DNA of 64,000 nucleotides from Nocardia arthritidis (GTDB taxonomy: Bacteria; Actinomycetota; Actinomycetes; Mycobacteriales; Mycobacteriaceae). Within the stretch, counting starts at the first letter, position 1, and every line of letters starts with the position of its first letter. Shown here in pieces: positions 34,755-43,922 of the stretch. The stretch spans positions 7,006,001-7,070,000 of the forward strand of contig NZ_CP046172.1 in assembly GCF_011801145.1 (NCBI RefSeq), written 5' to 3'. The notes beneath the pieces were generated by a model. It had not been told where the DNA came from. It saw nothing but the letters and a program-made list of their open reading frames with translations, and searched no databases. A program made the position numbers and the translations under genes.

Positions 34755-36993
34755 AACCGCTGTCCGATCCGCCGGTCAGCCACACCGTCGCACTCGCGGC
34801 CGCATCCACCGGGTCGGTTTTGACGTAAACGATTCCGCCGCGGTCGTTTTCGTCATACCACCAGCCGTTGGGAGCGCTGTCGAGATCGGCCTTGCTGGCC
34901 CGCTGGGTCAACGCGCCCGCGTCGGTGCGCACCGCATCCGGGGCGGAGCCGGTGTGCACCGCGAGCTCATAACGCCGTGCGGCCGGTTTCCCCTGATACG
35001 AACCGACATTCGCGCCGATCGTCACCTCCACCCCGGAGTCGGGCGTTCGCACGGTGAAGTCCTGGGTGGCCTGCTGTCCCTGCTGATAGGCGCGGGTCAC
35101 CCCGTCGTCCTCGGTGAGCGTGAAGGCGCCTTCGGCCTGCGGATAGACGTCCAGGTCGAGTACGCCGGTGTCCCGGGTCCGCCACGATCGGGTGCCGTCG
35201 GGCCACATCGGCACCACCGCCCCGGCGCGGACGAACAGCGGCAGGGTGTCCAGCGGAGCGGAGTAGCCGTCGACCGTGGTCGGGCCCGTCCAGGTGCGAC
35301 CCGTCCAGTAGTCGATCCAGGTGCCCTCGGGTAGGTAGATCCCGTCCCGCACCTCGGTATCGCTGTACACCGGCGCGACGAGAAAGTCCTTGCCGCAGAG
35401 GAATTCGTAGCGCGCCTGATCACCCCAGGTCGCGGGATCGTCCGGATACGCCAGCGCGAGCGGCCGGATCTGGCCGACGCCGGTCCGGTTCGCCTCGACG
35501 GCGTAACTGTAGCTGTATGGCAGCAGCCTTTCCTTGAGCTGCAAATACTTTCGGTTGATCGAGGTGTACGGTTCGCCGTAGCGCCACGGTTGTTTGTCGG
35601 CGGGCGCCCAGCCGTCCATCGACATGATGGTCGGCAGGAAGGCCTTCCATTGCAAGTCCCTGGTGTAGGTCTGCGGGCTGCCGCCGAAGATCCCGTCGAC
35701 ATCGCCGGTGTTGTAGGCGATTCCGGACATCGCCGAACCGGCGTAGGTCGGGATCTGCCAGCGGATGTAGTCGTAGGAGCCGGACTGATCACCGCTCCAC
35801 AACACCGCACACCGTTGCGCCCCGGCCCAACTCACCGGTGTCCAGACGAATCCGCGTGCGTCGCTGTTGTCTTCGATACCGCGATGGGCGGTATCACAGC
35901 CGTCGAGGGCGAACTGATAGCCGGGACCGACCCAGGCCACATCCAGTTTGCGCACCCGCACCCCGGCCTTGACCTCCTCGTCCTGATGCGGCAGTCCGTT
36001 CTCGGTCCACAGGCCCAGCTGCATGCCGTCGTTGCGCAGACCCTCGCCGACCTGCCGCAAATTCTCGTAGCCGCAACCATATCCGTCGTTGACGAGCATC
36101 CAGCCGTTGGGAATCTGGTTCTGCACATAACCGTCCGCGATTTTCACCGCATCCATCGTGTGGCGTTCACCGCGGTTGGCATTGTGCAGGTAGCAGTCGG
36201 AATCGCCCATCTCCAATCCGTAGATCGGCGGCAGGAACGGGCGGCCGACCAGCGCGGTGTAGGCGGAGATCACCTGCTCGGGGTGGTCGCCGACGACGTA
36301 GATCGCGTCGAAGCGGCGCTCCTTGTGGGTGGTGCGCACCGGATCCGCGAAGGCGTATTCGCCGGGCGCGAAGGTGTTGCGCAGCACGCCATATCCGTTG
36401 CTGGACAGGTAGAACGGCTGCGAATTCGGTGCGCCGCCGTCGTTCCAGTTGTCGTCGGCGAAGATCTTGATGGTCTGGTCGCCGTGGCTGAATCGGCCGT
36501 TCTGTTCGCCGCCGCCGAAGAACTGCTCCTGCTCGCCGCGACCGAGACTCTGAGTGGCGCTGTCCTGGGTCCAGGAAAGCGGGGCCGTCTCGGCCCAGAT
36601 CTGCCGGGTGTCGGCGGCGTCGTACAGCGCGAAACGCAGCGGGTGTTTGTAGGCGCGCAAGGTCAACTTGTCGGTCGACAATGCCCAATAGTCGCCCCTG
36701 TCAACCCTATTCGGAACCGCGGGCGCGGTCCCGGTCGGCAGCACGATCTTGTCGCCCGCCGGATCGGTGAACTGCCCGTCCGGAGCCAAATGCACCCGTA
36801 CCGCACGGGAATTCGGAAAACTCACCCGCACGGCGGCCGAACCCGCGGACAACGTCGTCATCGAACCGTCGACGACAACACCGGTGAGATCGGTGAGTTG
36901 GCCCGCCGAATCGGCGCCGGCCGTAGGCACGGCAACCAAAGTGCCCGCCATCGCCAACAACAAACCAAGAACCAGACGCGCGACTCTCCACAC
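34729..36993 (-). CDS. secreted alpha-glycosidase (GH31)
   Basis: 754-residue family 31 glycosidase (alpha-glucosidase, alpha-xylosidase or alpha-galactosidase subgroup). A Sec signal peptide is visible (RLVLGLLLAMAGTLVAVPTAGADS). The barrel has GLEMGDSDCYL, WMLVNDGYGCGYENL, FALDGCD (probable nucleophile Asp) and VLWSGDQSGSYDYIRWQIPT (acid/base Asp); the last is the conserved W-S-G-D block. C-terminal beta-sandwich domains include TLPLFVRAGAVVPM. The nucleophile context is not the classic WxDMNE of alpha-glucosidases, so the sugar specificity is open. It lies tail to tail with the GH35 beta-galactosidase, overlapping by 26 bp. Confidence 0.88.
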   Translation of the reverse strand: MWRVARLVLGLLLAMAGTLVAVPTAGADSAGQLTDLTGVVVDGSMTTLSAGSAAVRVSFPNSRAVRVHLAPDGQFTDPAGDKIVLPTGTAPAVPNRVDRGDYWALSTDKLTLRAYKHPLRFALYDAADTRQIWAETAPLSWTQDSATQSLGRGEQEQFFGGGEQNGRFSHGDQTIKIFADDNWNDGGAPNSQPFYLSSNGYGVLRNTFAPGEYAFADPVRTTHKERRFDAIYVVGDHPEQVISAYTALVGRPFLPPIYGLEMGDSDCYLHNANRGERHTMDAVKIADGYVQNQIPNGWMLVNDGYGCGYENLRQVGEGLRNDGMQLGLWTENGLPHQDEEVKAGVRVRKLDVAWVGPGYQFALDGCDTAHRGIEDNSDARGFVWTPVSWAGAQRCAVLWSGDQSGSYDYIRWQIPTYAGSAMSGIAYNTGDVDGIFGGSPQTYTRDLQWKAFLPTIMSMDGWAPADKQPWRYGEPYTSINRKYLQLKERLLPYSYSYAVEANRTGVGQIRPLALAYPDDPATWGDQARYEFLCGKDFLVAPVYSDTEVRDGIYLPEGTWIDYWTGRTWTGPTTVDGYSAPLDTLPLFVRAGAVVPMWPDGTRSWRTRDTGVLDLDVYPQAEGAFTLTEDDGVTRAYQQGQQATQDFTVRTPDSGVEVTIGANVGSYQGKPAARRYELAVHTGSAPDAVRTDAGALTQRASKADLDSAPNGWWYDENDRGGIVYVKTDPVDAAASATVWLTGGSDSGFRTGSARR

Positions 36994-37081
36994 AGGAACC
37001 TCACAGGACTTTCACCCGATCAAGCACGACGCGCCTAGATGTACCACCCGAACACCCACCCCTGCACTGGGGAAATCGACT

Positions 37082-37195
37082 GGGTGACAGGGGTTCCCGC
37101 AAACAATCGATGGGCTCGGCGACCTGCGCCGCCGGAAATTCGAGTACGTCACGCAGGATGAGCACGGCGACCTGACGCGGCGGCAGCACCTGCAT
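37082..37195 (-). pseudogene. remnant of an ECF sigma factor (region 4)
   Basis: A short frame reads MQVLPPRQVAVLILRDVL followed by EFPAAQVAEPID, then loses similarity. This is the start of sigma region 4 of SigJ/ECF-type sigma factors (LPPRQRAVLxLRDVLxxxAxEVAExL). The rest of region 4 and all of region 2 are missing, and a stop lies just upstream in frame. So this is a decayed fragment, left between the GH31 and flavodoxin genes. Confidence 0.6.
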
Positions 37196-37213
37196 ATCGG
37201 CTCGTTCAGCGGT

Positions 37214-37681
37214 TCAGCGCGCCCGGGTCGCGGTTTCGGCTCGGGAGCGCAACCCCTCGGCGAATGCGTGCGCGGCCGCCAGGTCCTCGGCGTTCGGCCG
37301 GTCCTTGTTGACGCCGCCGACGAGTTTGAACGGCGGCATGGTGTCGAGTGCGCGGCAGGAGAACGTGTCGGCCACCTCGAAGCCCTTCCGCTCGACCAGG
37401 CGCACGAATGGACGGAACACCGGCGGGAACCCGCTGGTGCTGAAGACGAACGCCCGGCCGCGCTCGGCCTCGGGAAGCGAACGGACGAACTGGCGCAGCC
37501 GCGGATGGAATGCCTGGAAGAAGATGCCGGAACCGAATCCGATGAGGTCGTAGTCGGCGAGTTCGGCGATATCGACCTGCTCGGGTTCGACGACGCGGGC
37601 CTGCAGCACCTGCCCCATAACGTCGGCGATCTTCCGTGTGTTGCCGTGCGACACGGAGACGCACACGATCAATGCCTTCAT
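37214..37681 (-). CDS. flavodoxin-domain protein
   Basis: 155-residue flavodoxin-like protein that would bind FMN. Seen: MKALIVCVSVSHGNTRKIADVMG (phosphate-binding loop with S-x-G-N-T) and DLIGFGSGIFFQAFHPRLRQFV followed by RAFVFSTSGFPP (isoalloxazine-side loops). Its size and single-domain layout match actinobacterial flavodoxins used as electron carriers or regulators. ATG 37681 begins exactly at the first strand; the longer frame to 37825 is not conserved. No reductase partner is adjacent. It diverges from the FAD monooxygenase at 37897. Confidence 0.83.
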   Translation of the reverse strand: MKALIVCVSVSHGNTRKIADVMGQVLQARVVEPEQVDIAELADYDLIGFGSGIFFQAFHPRLRQFVRSLPEAERGRAFVFSTSGFPPVFRPFVRLVERKGFEVADTFSCRALDTMPPFKLVGGVNKDRPNAEDLAAAHAFAEGLRSRAETATRAR

Positions 37682-37896
37682 GACGATGCTCCATTCATCG
37701 GTTCCGGTGTTGCGTCGGCCTGATCCGTCCGAGAGCTTCCTCCACCCCCGACCGGATCGGCCGCATACCTCCAAGACACCACCCGAGCACGGACCGTGAC
37801 ACCAGTGGAATGTGGTTGCGATCACACCAGTACCGGTTCCCGGTGTTGTCCCGATCCGATAGCCTCGCGACTATCGCCAACCCTGGGGAGTAGCGA

Positions 37897-38925
37897 ATGG
37901 TCACCGTCATCGGCGGCGGAATCGCGGGCACCACTCTCGCGGGCGCGCTCGCCCGCAACGGTCACCCGGTCACCGTGTACGAACGCCAAAGCCGAACGGG
38001 TACAGGCGCTTTCGTCACCCTCGACCAGGTCGCACAGGACACGCTACTCGAACTCGGCATCGCCTCCGCACGACTCGACGAAGCGGCGCACCCGATCTCA
38101 GGCGTGCACTATCACTATTTACCCGAATCCCGGCAGATCGCGCCCAATCGCGGCCACCGCCTGTTCACCCGGCCCGACCTGATGCGGCTGCTCACCGAAT
38201 TCGCCGATACCGCAGGGATTTCCATTCATCATGGATATACCGTCACCGAAATAGACAGTGCCACAGGCACTATTTACAGCGATGGCCGAGCTCTCGGCAC
38301 CGACGAACTGGTAATCGCCGCGGACGGAATCGATTCCCTCGTCCGCGCCCACATCGAACCCGATCGCGTACCCGTATTCGCGGGCCAGACCGTCATGTAC
38401 GGGATCAGCGACCATCCGGTCCCCCTGCCCACCGAGCCCGGCGTGCTGCACTTCGACGGCGTCCTCGCCGATACGCCCATGCCGCGCAGCACATTCGGCC
38501 ACCTGTGGAACGACACCGGCGTCTTCTGGTTCGCCCGCCTGACCCAGGATCCGATTCCGCAGCAGGACATCGGCTTCCACCCGACGGCCGAATTGTCGAG
38601 CACCGTACTGGCCACCGCACCATCCGCCGCCGACCTCATCGAAATCATCCTGGCGAACACCTCGACCGTCCACATCTCCAACACCCGCAACGTCCCCTTC
38701 GCCGACGCCCGACCCCCGCAACTCCCCGTAATCCTCTGCGGCGACGCCGATCACGCGATAACTCCCGCCGCGGCGAGAGGCGCCCGCGAGGCCATCGAAG
38801 ACGCCGCCGCCCTGACCCACGCCATCCTCACCGACCGCGACCCCGCCGAAGCCATGTCCACCCGCCGCGCCCAAATCACCACCGACCGCGACCAACTCAC
38901 CCGCACCTTCCGCACCCGCCGCTGA
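37897..38925 (+). CDS. FAD-dependent monooxygenase (PHBH fold)
   Basis: 342-residue group A flavoprotein monooxygenase. The N-terminal FAD motif is VTVIGGGIAGTTLAGALARNG with the ribose-binding Glu in YERQ. DELVIAADGIDSLVRAHI is the DG motif, and the second FAD motif is degenerate: VILCGDADHAITPAAARGAREAIEDA, with GDADH in place of GDAAH. The protein is short for the family and has no C-terminal extension. It stands alone, so the substrate is unknown. The final 250 bp are strikingly C-rich at third positions. Confidence 0.82.
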   Translation: MVTVIGGGIAGTTLAGALARNGHPVTVYERQSRTGTGAFVTLDQVAQDTLLELGIASARLDEAAHPISGVHYHYLPESRQIAPNRGHRLFTRPDLMRLLTEFADTAGISIHHGYTVTEIDSATGTIYSDGRALGTDELVIAADGIDSLVRAHIEPDRVPVFAGQTVMYGISDHPVPLPTEPGVLHFDGVLADTPMPRSTFGHLWNDTGVFWFARLTQDPIPQQDIGFHPTAELSSTVLATAPSAADLIEIILANTSTVHISNTRNVPFADARPPQLPVILCGDADHAITPAAARGAREAIEDAAALTHAILTDRDPAEAMSTRRAQITTDRDQLTRTFRTRR

Positions 38926-38927
38926 CC

Positions 38928-39066
38928 CAACGACCCTCACCCGCGCGCAAGACCACACACCCTGCCCCGTCAACGCGTCATCGAAAACCGCGATCCCACC
39001 GATCTCCCCGGCGAAGTGATTACCCGGCCCCCGCGTCAACCGCACCGACACAGTGGTATCCGGATT
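38928..39066 (-). pseudogene. possible remnant of a LamG/concanavalin-type domain
   Basis: Read on the minus strand, the gap between the FAD monooxygenase and the GH5 gene gives NPDTTVSVRLTRGPG, then NHFAGEIGGIAVFDDALTG. This looks like the last two strands of a laminin-G/concanavalin lectin domain (typically ...GxIDDVxVYDRALS). It has no start, no full domain and no stop before running into the antisense of the monooxygenase. It is probably the leftover end of a secreted carbohydrate-active protein. Confidence 0.35.
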
Positions 39067-39084
39067 CGACTGTCTGCCAGACGA

Positions 39085-40521
39085 TTACGGAGTGGATGAA
39101 CCGGGGCGGTTGATGTGGACGGTTACGGGGTCGGGACCGCTGGCCTCGATTGTGGCTGTGCGCGCACCTGGCGGGGATGTGACGGTTCCGTGGTCGGCCC
39201 TTATTTCGTATCCGTTCGGGTAAGCCAGGTCGGAGATGTAGATTTCGGTTGGTTTGGTGGATGGGCGCGGGGCGTAGGTGTACGTGAAGGTTCCGTTGGA
39301 CGGGTCGTAGGACATTTGATGCGGGGTGCCTGCGGTCGCCTGTGGGTACGTGCGAATCAGCTGGGCGCCGAGGTCGCCGGAGAACGGGTCTGGTTTATCG
39401 CCGCCGGGGCCGAAGATCGACTGATAGTGCCAGTACTGCCAGCCGATGAAGTGTTCGTCGGCGTGGGTGAGCGTGTTGTGCAGGACGGTTACGTCACCGT
39501 CGCCGAATTCGGTGACCAGCGTTGGGATTCCGGTGCGCTGGGTGAAGGAGTCGATATTCGACCAGGTTTTGTCTTGCTGGACCGAGCACAGCCCGCGCAA
39601 CTCCTCGGGTAGCCCGAGATAGATGGCGAGCTGACTCGGGATGCAGTAGTCGTGCGGTGCGAAGACGATATTCGGCGCGGTGATGGGCGGATTCTTGCCG
39701 AGGTTGGTGGGCATCGTCTCGTTCCAGGTCACATTCGGCTCCCAGAACAGCGGGATCGTCGCGTTGGATGTGCGTGCCGCATCGGTGAGCCGCTGCATCG
39801 CCGCCTGATATTTGGCGTCGAAATCCGGGCAGCCGTCGGGAAAGCATGCCGTGAATGCCGAACCGGGCCACGGCTCGTTCATCAGCTCGATGCCGAGCAC
39901 CCCTGGGTGGCCGTTCATCTTGGCGGCCAGAGCGCCCAGCGCGGTGCCGAGATAATCCAACACCCCGTGCGTGTTGTTCCACACCTCGTCCCAGCCGCTG
40001 TTCATGCTCGGCATCAGGTAATACAGCGGGAATCCGGGATTCGGCTCCCACGGATCCGGGCGCGCCTCGATCGCCCATTCCGGAAATCCGTTGCCGCCCC
40101 AGATCTTCGACAAACCGTCCTGATGATCGTCGAGCAGGGTGTAGATGCCGTGCGCGGCCAGCATATCGACCACCGCCGCGACCCGGTCCAGGAATTCGCC
40201 GTCGACAACGCCGCGCGTCGGCATCAACGCCTCGAAGCCGACGCCGAGCCGCACGGTGTTGAAACCGTGCCGCGCCAACAACTCCGCATCCTTTTCGCCG
40301 ACGGTGAATCCGTCGCCGAGCCGCACGAACGGCGCCTCCTTGTGCACGTTGTTCACGCCGTGCAACAGCACCGTTCGCCCGAATTCATCGATCAGCGCAT
40401 TCCCCTCGACATGCAGCGCACCGATCGAAGCCGGTGCGGCCTCGGCACCGGCGATGAAGCTCGAGCAGAGCGACAGCACCACCAATACCGGCACGATGAA
40501 CATTCGCCGCGATATCTTCAC
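39085..40521 (-). CDS. secreted GH5 glycosidase, endoglycoceramidase-like
   Basis: 478-residue family 5 glycoside hydrolase. The signal peptide begins MKISRRMFIVPVLVVLSL (GTG start) and ends near AGAEAAP. The catalytic barrel has HGVNNVHKEAPF, GFNTVRLGVGFEALMP, LDDHQDGLS, LGIELMNEPWPGS (acid/base Glu) and TEFGDGDVTVL (nucleophile Glu). The combination HxDGL, NEPWPG and TEFGDG resembles endoglycoceramidases, which release glycans from glycosphingolipids and are known from Rhodococcus. A C-terminal beta domain follows. GTG 40521 with AAAGGGA upstream is preferred over the longer frame to 40776, which crosses the TetR promoter. It is the third secreted glycosidase in 8 kb. Confidence 0.85.
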   Translation of the reverse strand: MKISRRMFIVPVLVVLSLCSSFIAGAEAAPASIGALHVEGNALIDEFGRTVLLHGVNNVHKEAPFVRLGDGFTVGEKDAELLARHGFNTVRLGVGFEALMPTRGVVDGEFLDRVAAVVDMLAAHGIYTLLDDHQDGLSKIWGGNGFPEWAIEARPDPWEPNPGFPLYYLMPSMNSGWDEVWNNTHGVLDYLGTALGALAAKMNGHPGVLGIELMNEPWPGSAFTACFPDGCPDFDAKYQAAMQRLTDAARTSNATIPLFWEPNVTWNETMPTNLGKNPPITAPNIVFAPHDYCIPSQLAIYLGLPEELRGLCSVQQDKTWSNIDSFTQRTGIPTLVTEFGDGDVTVLHNTLTHADEHFIGWQYWHYQSIFGPGGDKPDPFSGDLGAQLIRTYPQATAGTPHQMSYDPSNGTFTYTYAPRPSTKPTEIYISDLAYPNGYEIRADHGTVTSPPGARTATIEASGPDPVTVHINRPGSSTP

Positions 40522-40641
40522 GAGATTCCCTTTGGTCGTCCGAGACAAAGAGTGTCTCCCGAACCGGCCGCGGAATCGAAATGTTCTGGGCCGAAAGACA
40601 ACTGGGGAACGGACCGCCGCGCAACCGCGAAGACCATGGCG

Positions 40642-40689
40642 TACTACACACGCGTGTAGTAAAGTAACCGTGCGTGTAGCCAGGTACAC
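40642..40689. promoter_or_regulatory. palindromic operator upstream of TetR/ABC exporter
   Basis: The perfect inverted repeat TACTACAC-ACGC-GTGTAGTA (40642-40661) is followed by a weaker copy, GTGTA-6 nt-TACAC (about 40674-40689), ending 18 bp before the TetR start codon. Half-site size and placement are as expected for autoregulation by the TetR protein and control of the exporter behind it. Confidence 0.72.
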
Positions 40690-40707
40690 ACACGGATAGG
40701 CGACAAG

Positions 40708-41334
40708 ATGGCACCACCCACGGCCCCCGAGGACCTCACCGCGCGCGCCCGCATCCGGGACGCGGCATTCCATCACTTCGGCGAGTACGGCTTCGACGCG
40801 GCGACCATCCGGGGCATCGCCGAAACCGCAGGCGTCTCATCGGGTTTGATTCGGCACCACTTCGGCTCCAAGGAGGCGTTGCGCGACGCGTGCGACGCGT
40901 ACCTGGCCAGGTCACTGGAGCAGATCAATGATCAGGTCGGCGCCGACCCGGCACTGGGCGAGGTCAACTACGTCGCGGTCGGCACGGCGGCCTTCGGGCC
41001 CTACCAGCGCTACCTGGCGCGGGCACTCGTCGAAGGACGGGCCGCGCCGTTCTACGACAAACTCGTCGAACTCGCCGAGCACTGGCTCATCGAACTCGAC
41101 AAGAAGCGCACGGACGCACCCGAGGTGCCCGCCACCGCACGCGCGGCGGTGGGCGCGGCCATGGCGCTGTCGGTCACCGTGCTGCGCGACCACGTGCAGC
41201 GCACACTCGGCATCGACCTCACCAGCCGCGAGGGCAGCGATCTGCTCGCGCGGGTACTGCTCGATCTCTACTCGCACCCCTACCTCAGCGTCGAAGAAGC
41301 GGCCGCCATTCGCGACCGTTTACCAAAGATCTGA
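40708..41334 (+). CDS. TetR-family transcriptional regulator
   Basis: 208-residue TetR repressor: ARIRDAAFHHFGEYGFDAATIRGIAETAGVSSGLIRHHFGSKEAL is the N-terminal helix-turn-helix (about residues 11-58), followed by an all-helical ligand domain. It is the first gene of a run with an ABC ATPase and permease 28 bp further on, so it very likely controls export of the compound it senses. A palindromic operator lies just upstream (40642-40689). Confidence 0.9.
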   Translation: MAPPTAPEDLTARARIRDAAFHHFGEYGFDAATIRGIAETAGVSSGLIRHHFGSKEALRDACDAYLARSLEQINDQVGADPALGEVNYVAVGTAAFGPYQRYLARALVEGRAAPFYDKLVELAEHWLIELDKKRTDAPEVPATARAAVGAAMALSVTVLRDHVQRTLGIDLTSREGSDLLARVLLDLYSHPYLSVEEAAAIRDRLPKI

Positions 41335-41362
41335 ATTCACAACATAATTCGAGAAGGTCACC

Positions 41363-42256
41363 ATGACTGACGCGATTTCGGTCAGCGGTTTGGTCAAGAC
41401 ATTCGGCCACACCCGCGCCCTCGACGGACTCGACCTGCGAGTCCGCACCGGCGAGGTGCACGGCTTCCTCGGCCCGAACGGCGCGGGCAAGAGCACCACC
41501 CTGCGGATCCTGCTCGGACTGCTCCGTGCGGACGGGGGCGAGGCGCGGCTGCTCGGCGGCGATCCGTGGCGTGACGCCACCGCCCTGCACCGCAGGCTCG
41601 CGTACGTCCCGGGCGATGTCGCGCTGCCGCCATCGCTGTCCGGCGGCGAGATGATAGATCTGCTGCTGCAACTGCGCGGCGGCGCGAATCTCGTTCGGCG
41701 ACAACAACTCATCGAACGTTTCGACCTCGATCCGCGCACCAGGACCCGCGCCTATTCGAAGGGCAACCGACAGAAGGTCGCGTTGATCGCGGCGCTGGCC
41801 GCCGATGTCGAACTGCTGATCCTCGACGAACCGACCTCCGGCCTGGATCCCTTGATGGAGTCGGCATTCCGCGAAACCGTCAACGAGGAGCGGGCACACG
41901 GCCGCACCGTGCTGCTGTCCAGCCACATCCTGGCCGAGGTGGAGGCGCTGTGCGATCGGCTGACGCTCATCCGCGACGGCCGCACCGTCGACACCGGAAC
42001 ACTCGCCGAGCTGCGACACCTCTCGCGCACCGCTATCGAGGCCGAATTGACCGGCCCCGCAAGCGAACTCGCTGAGCTACCGGGAGTGCACGAACTGCGC
42101 GCAGTCGGCGATCGGGTCTGCTTCGAGGTCGACACCGAACTGCTCGATCCGGTATTGCGCACGCTCGCCGCGATCGGCGTCCGCAGCCTGGTGAGCAGGC
42201 CACCGACGTTGGAAGAGCTGTTCCTGCGGTACTACTCGTCGCATGCGGTGCGCTGA
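41363..42256 (+). CDS. ABC exporter ATP-binding protein
   Basis: 297-residue ATPase of the drug-export (DrrA/tetronasin-type) class. Walker [15 protein letters not shown], signature [15 protein letters not shown] (SKGNRQ in place of LSGGQ, typical of this subgroup), Walker [16 protein letters not shown] and the H-loop LLSSH are all intact. A C-terminal regulatory tail of about 80 residues follows. Its stop overlaps the permease start (ATGA-type, 42256), so they form one transporter. The ligand is unknown. The lasso locus starts 1.3 kb beyond the permease on the same strand, with a methyltransferase and a MerR gene between. Confidence 0.92.
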   Translation: MTDAISVSGLVKTFGHTRALDGLDLRVRTGEVHGFLGPNGAGKSTTLRILLGLLRADGGEARLLGGDPWRDATALHRRLAYVPGDVALPPSLSGGEMIDLLLQLRGGANLVRRQQLIERFDLDPRTRTRAYSKGNRQKVALIAALAADVELLILDEPTSGLDPLMESAFRETVNEERAHGRTVLLSSHILAEVEALCDRLTLIRDGRTVDTGTLAELRHLSRTAIEAELTGPASELAELPGVHELRAVGDRVCFEVDTELLDPVLRTLAAIGVRSLVSRPPTLEELFLRYYSSHAVR

Positions 42257-43848
42257 TGAACGCCGGAACACCGATCCTGTTGCGGGTGGCGCTGCGCCGA
42301 GAAGGCCGGATCGCGCCCTGGTGGATCCTGCTCATCGCAGGCGGCGCTCTGGTGATGATCGGCTATATCAACCGGAATATGGGCACGGCGGAGCTGAAAC
42401 TCACCTACACCACGATGATCAACCACAACGCATTCTTCCGCGCGCTCGGCGGCGGCACCGTCGAACCGGATCTGCCCATGCTCGCCGCCTGGCGCAGCGG
42501 TGGATTCCTTTATTTGGCAAGCGGTTTGGCCGCGGCGACCACCGTCATCCGGAACACCCGAGCCGCCGAGGATTCCGGCCAGGCCGAGCTGCTGCGCTCC
42601 GGCCCGATCGGACGCTTCGCGATATTGACCGCGGCACTGCTGGTTTCGGATGGTGTCGCGCTGCTCGCCGGTACGGCGACCACCCTCGTTCTGGTCGCCC
42701 GCGGCATGCCGGCCATCGGTTCGCTCGCATATGGCGCGGCGATCGCGGCGGCCGGGTTGGTCTTCGGCGCACTCGGAGCCGTCGCCGCCCAGCTGGCGCA
42801 AACCGCCCATACCGCAAGGGCTATCGCGCTTTCGGCGCTCGGACTCGCCTATGGCCTGCGCTACGCCGGTGACGCCACCGGCCGGCTGTGGCTGAAATAC
42901 GTATCCCCCATCGGCTGGAGTCATCTGGTCGACCCGTATCGCGCCGACCGGTGGTGGGCGCTGACACTGTCGTTGGCCGCGGCCGTCGCGCTGGCCGCTC
43001 TCGCCTATCGTCTCGCCGGACGACGCGATCTCGGCGCGGGTCTCGTCCCCGAAAGCCGTGGCCCCGCACGGGCTCCCGCACTCCGCGGCCCCATCAGCCT
43101 GTCGTGGCGGCTGCATCGCGGCTCGCTCGCGCGGTGGGCGGTCGGCATGACGATCTTCGCGGCGGGCGCGGGCGCGGCGAGCACCCTCGCGAATCAGTTG
43201 GCGAACGCACCATCTCCCGCGATCACCCGGCTGCTGGACGCGTTCGGCGCCTCGTCGACTTCCGTGCTGCGAGCCGCGCCGACGCCTATCGTGCTCATCT
43301 TCGGCTACGTCGTCGCGCTCTACCCGGTGCTGATGGTGCAGCACATGCGGCGCGCCGAGACCGCGGGCACCGCGGAACTACTCCAGGGCACTCCGATGAC
43401 CCGGCTCCGTTGGGCCGCAGGCCATCTCGCCGTCACTGCGGCGGGAACCGCGGGGCTGCTCACGGTCTCCGGGTTCGTGTTCGGCGCGATCTTCGCCGCC
43501 GTGGTGGGCGAGCCGCGCACGGAACTGCCGGATATCGCCGGTGAATCGCTGGCCGCCGTCCCCGCCGCGCTCCTGGTCGGCGCGATCTGCGCCTGCGCCT
43601 ACGGTCTCGCGCCGCGGTCGTGCGTGCCCATCGGCTGGATCACCTGGATCGCCGTCGTCGTACTCGGCCGCATCGTCGGACCGCTGTACGGCCTCTGGCA
43701 CGGAACGGTTTTCGAGCCATTCCACTACATCCCCGACATCGCCTCGGGCGCGGCGTGGCGGCCACTGCCGTTGCTGGTGCCGCTGGCCTGCACCGCGCTG
43801 CTGGTGACCGCGGGTCTGATCGGACTGAGCCGCCGCGACTTCGGCTGA
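42256..43848 (+). CDS. ABC exporter permease (tetronasin-resistance type)
   Basis: 530-residue polytopic membrane protein with about 12 hydrophobic segments in two similar halves. Each half begins with a cytoplasmic arm before the helices (LRVALRREGRIAPWW; SWRLHRGSLARWAVG), the duplicated layout of TnrB3-like permeases. Motifs such as ELLRSGPIGR and ELLQGTPMTRLRWAAGH recur once per half at matching positions, supporting an internal duplication. It works with the ATPase immediately upstream, whose stop overlaps its start. Probably an antibiotic or ionophore exporter under TetR control. Confidence 0.88.
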   Translation: MNAGTPILLRVALRREGRIAPWWILLIAGGALVMIGYINRNMGTAELKLTYTTMINHNAFFRALGGGTVEPDLPMLAAWRSGGFLYLASGLAAATTVIRNTRAAEDSGQAELLRSGPIGRFAILTAALLVSDGVALLAGTATTLVLVARGMPAIGSLAYGAAIAAAGLVFGALGAVAAQLAQTAHTARAIALSALGLAYGLRYAGDATGRLWLKYVSPIGWSHLVDPYRADRWWALTLSLAAAVALAALAYRLAGRRDLGAGLVPESRGPARAPALRGPISLSWRLHRGSLARWAVGMTIFAAGAGAASTLANQLANAPSPAITRLLDAFGASSTSVLRAAPTPIVLIFGYVVALYPVLMVQHMRRAETAGTAELLQGTPMTRLRWAAGHLAVTAAGTAGLLTVSGFVFGAIFAAVVGEPRTELPDIAGESLAAVPAALLVGAICACAYGLAPRSCVPIGWITWIAVVVLGRIVGPLYGLWHGTVFEPFHYIPDIASGAAWRPLPLLVPLACTALLVTAGLIGLSRRDFG

Positions 43849-43922
43849 ACGCCGGTGTGATTCACGGACCGACTATGAATTCGATTGTCCTAAGGTGGAA
43901 TTCGACTCGACGTGGCCGATAT

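Noticed and set aside
41363..43848. ABC exporter as the lasso peptide transporter (D)
   Set aside because: It has its own TetR and operator, belongs to the tetronasin-type two-protein class rather than the fused ABC type of lasso D, and is separated from the precursor by two genes.
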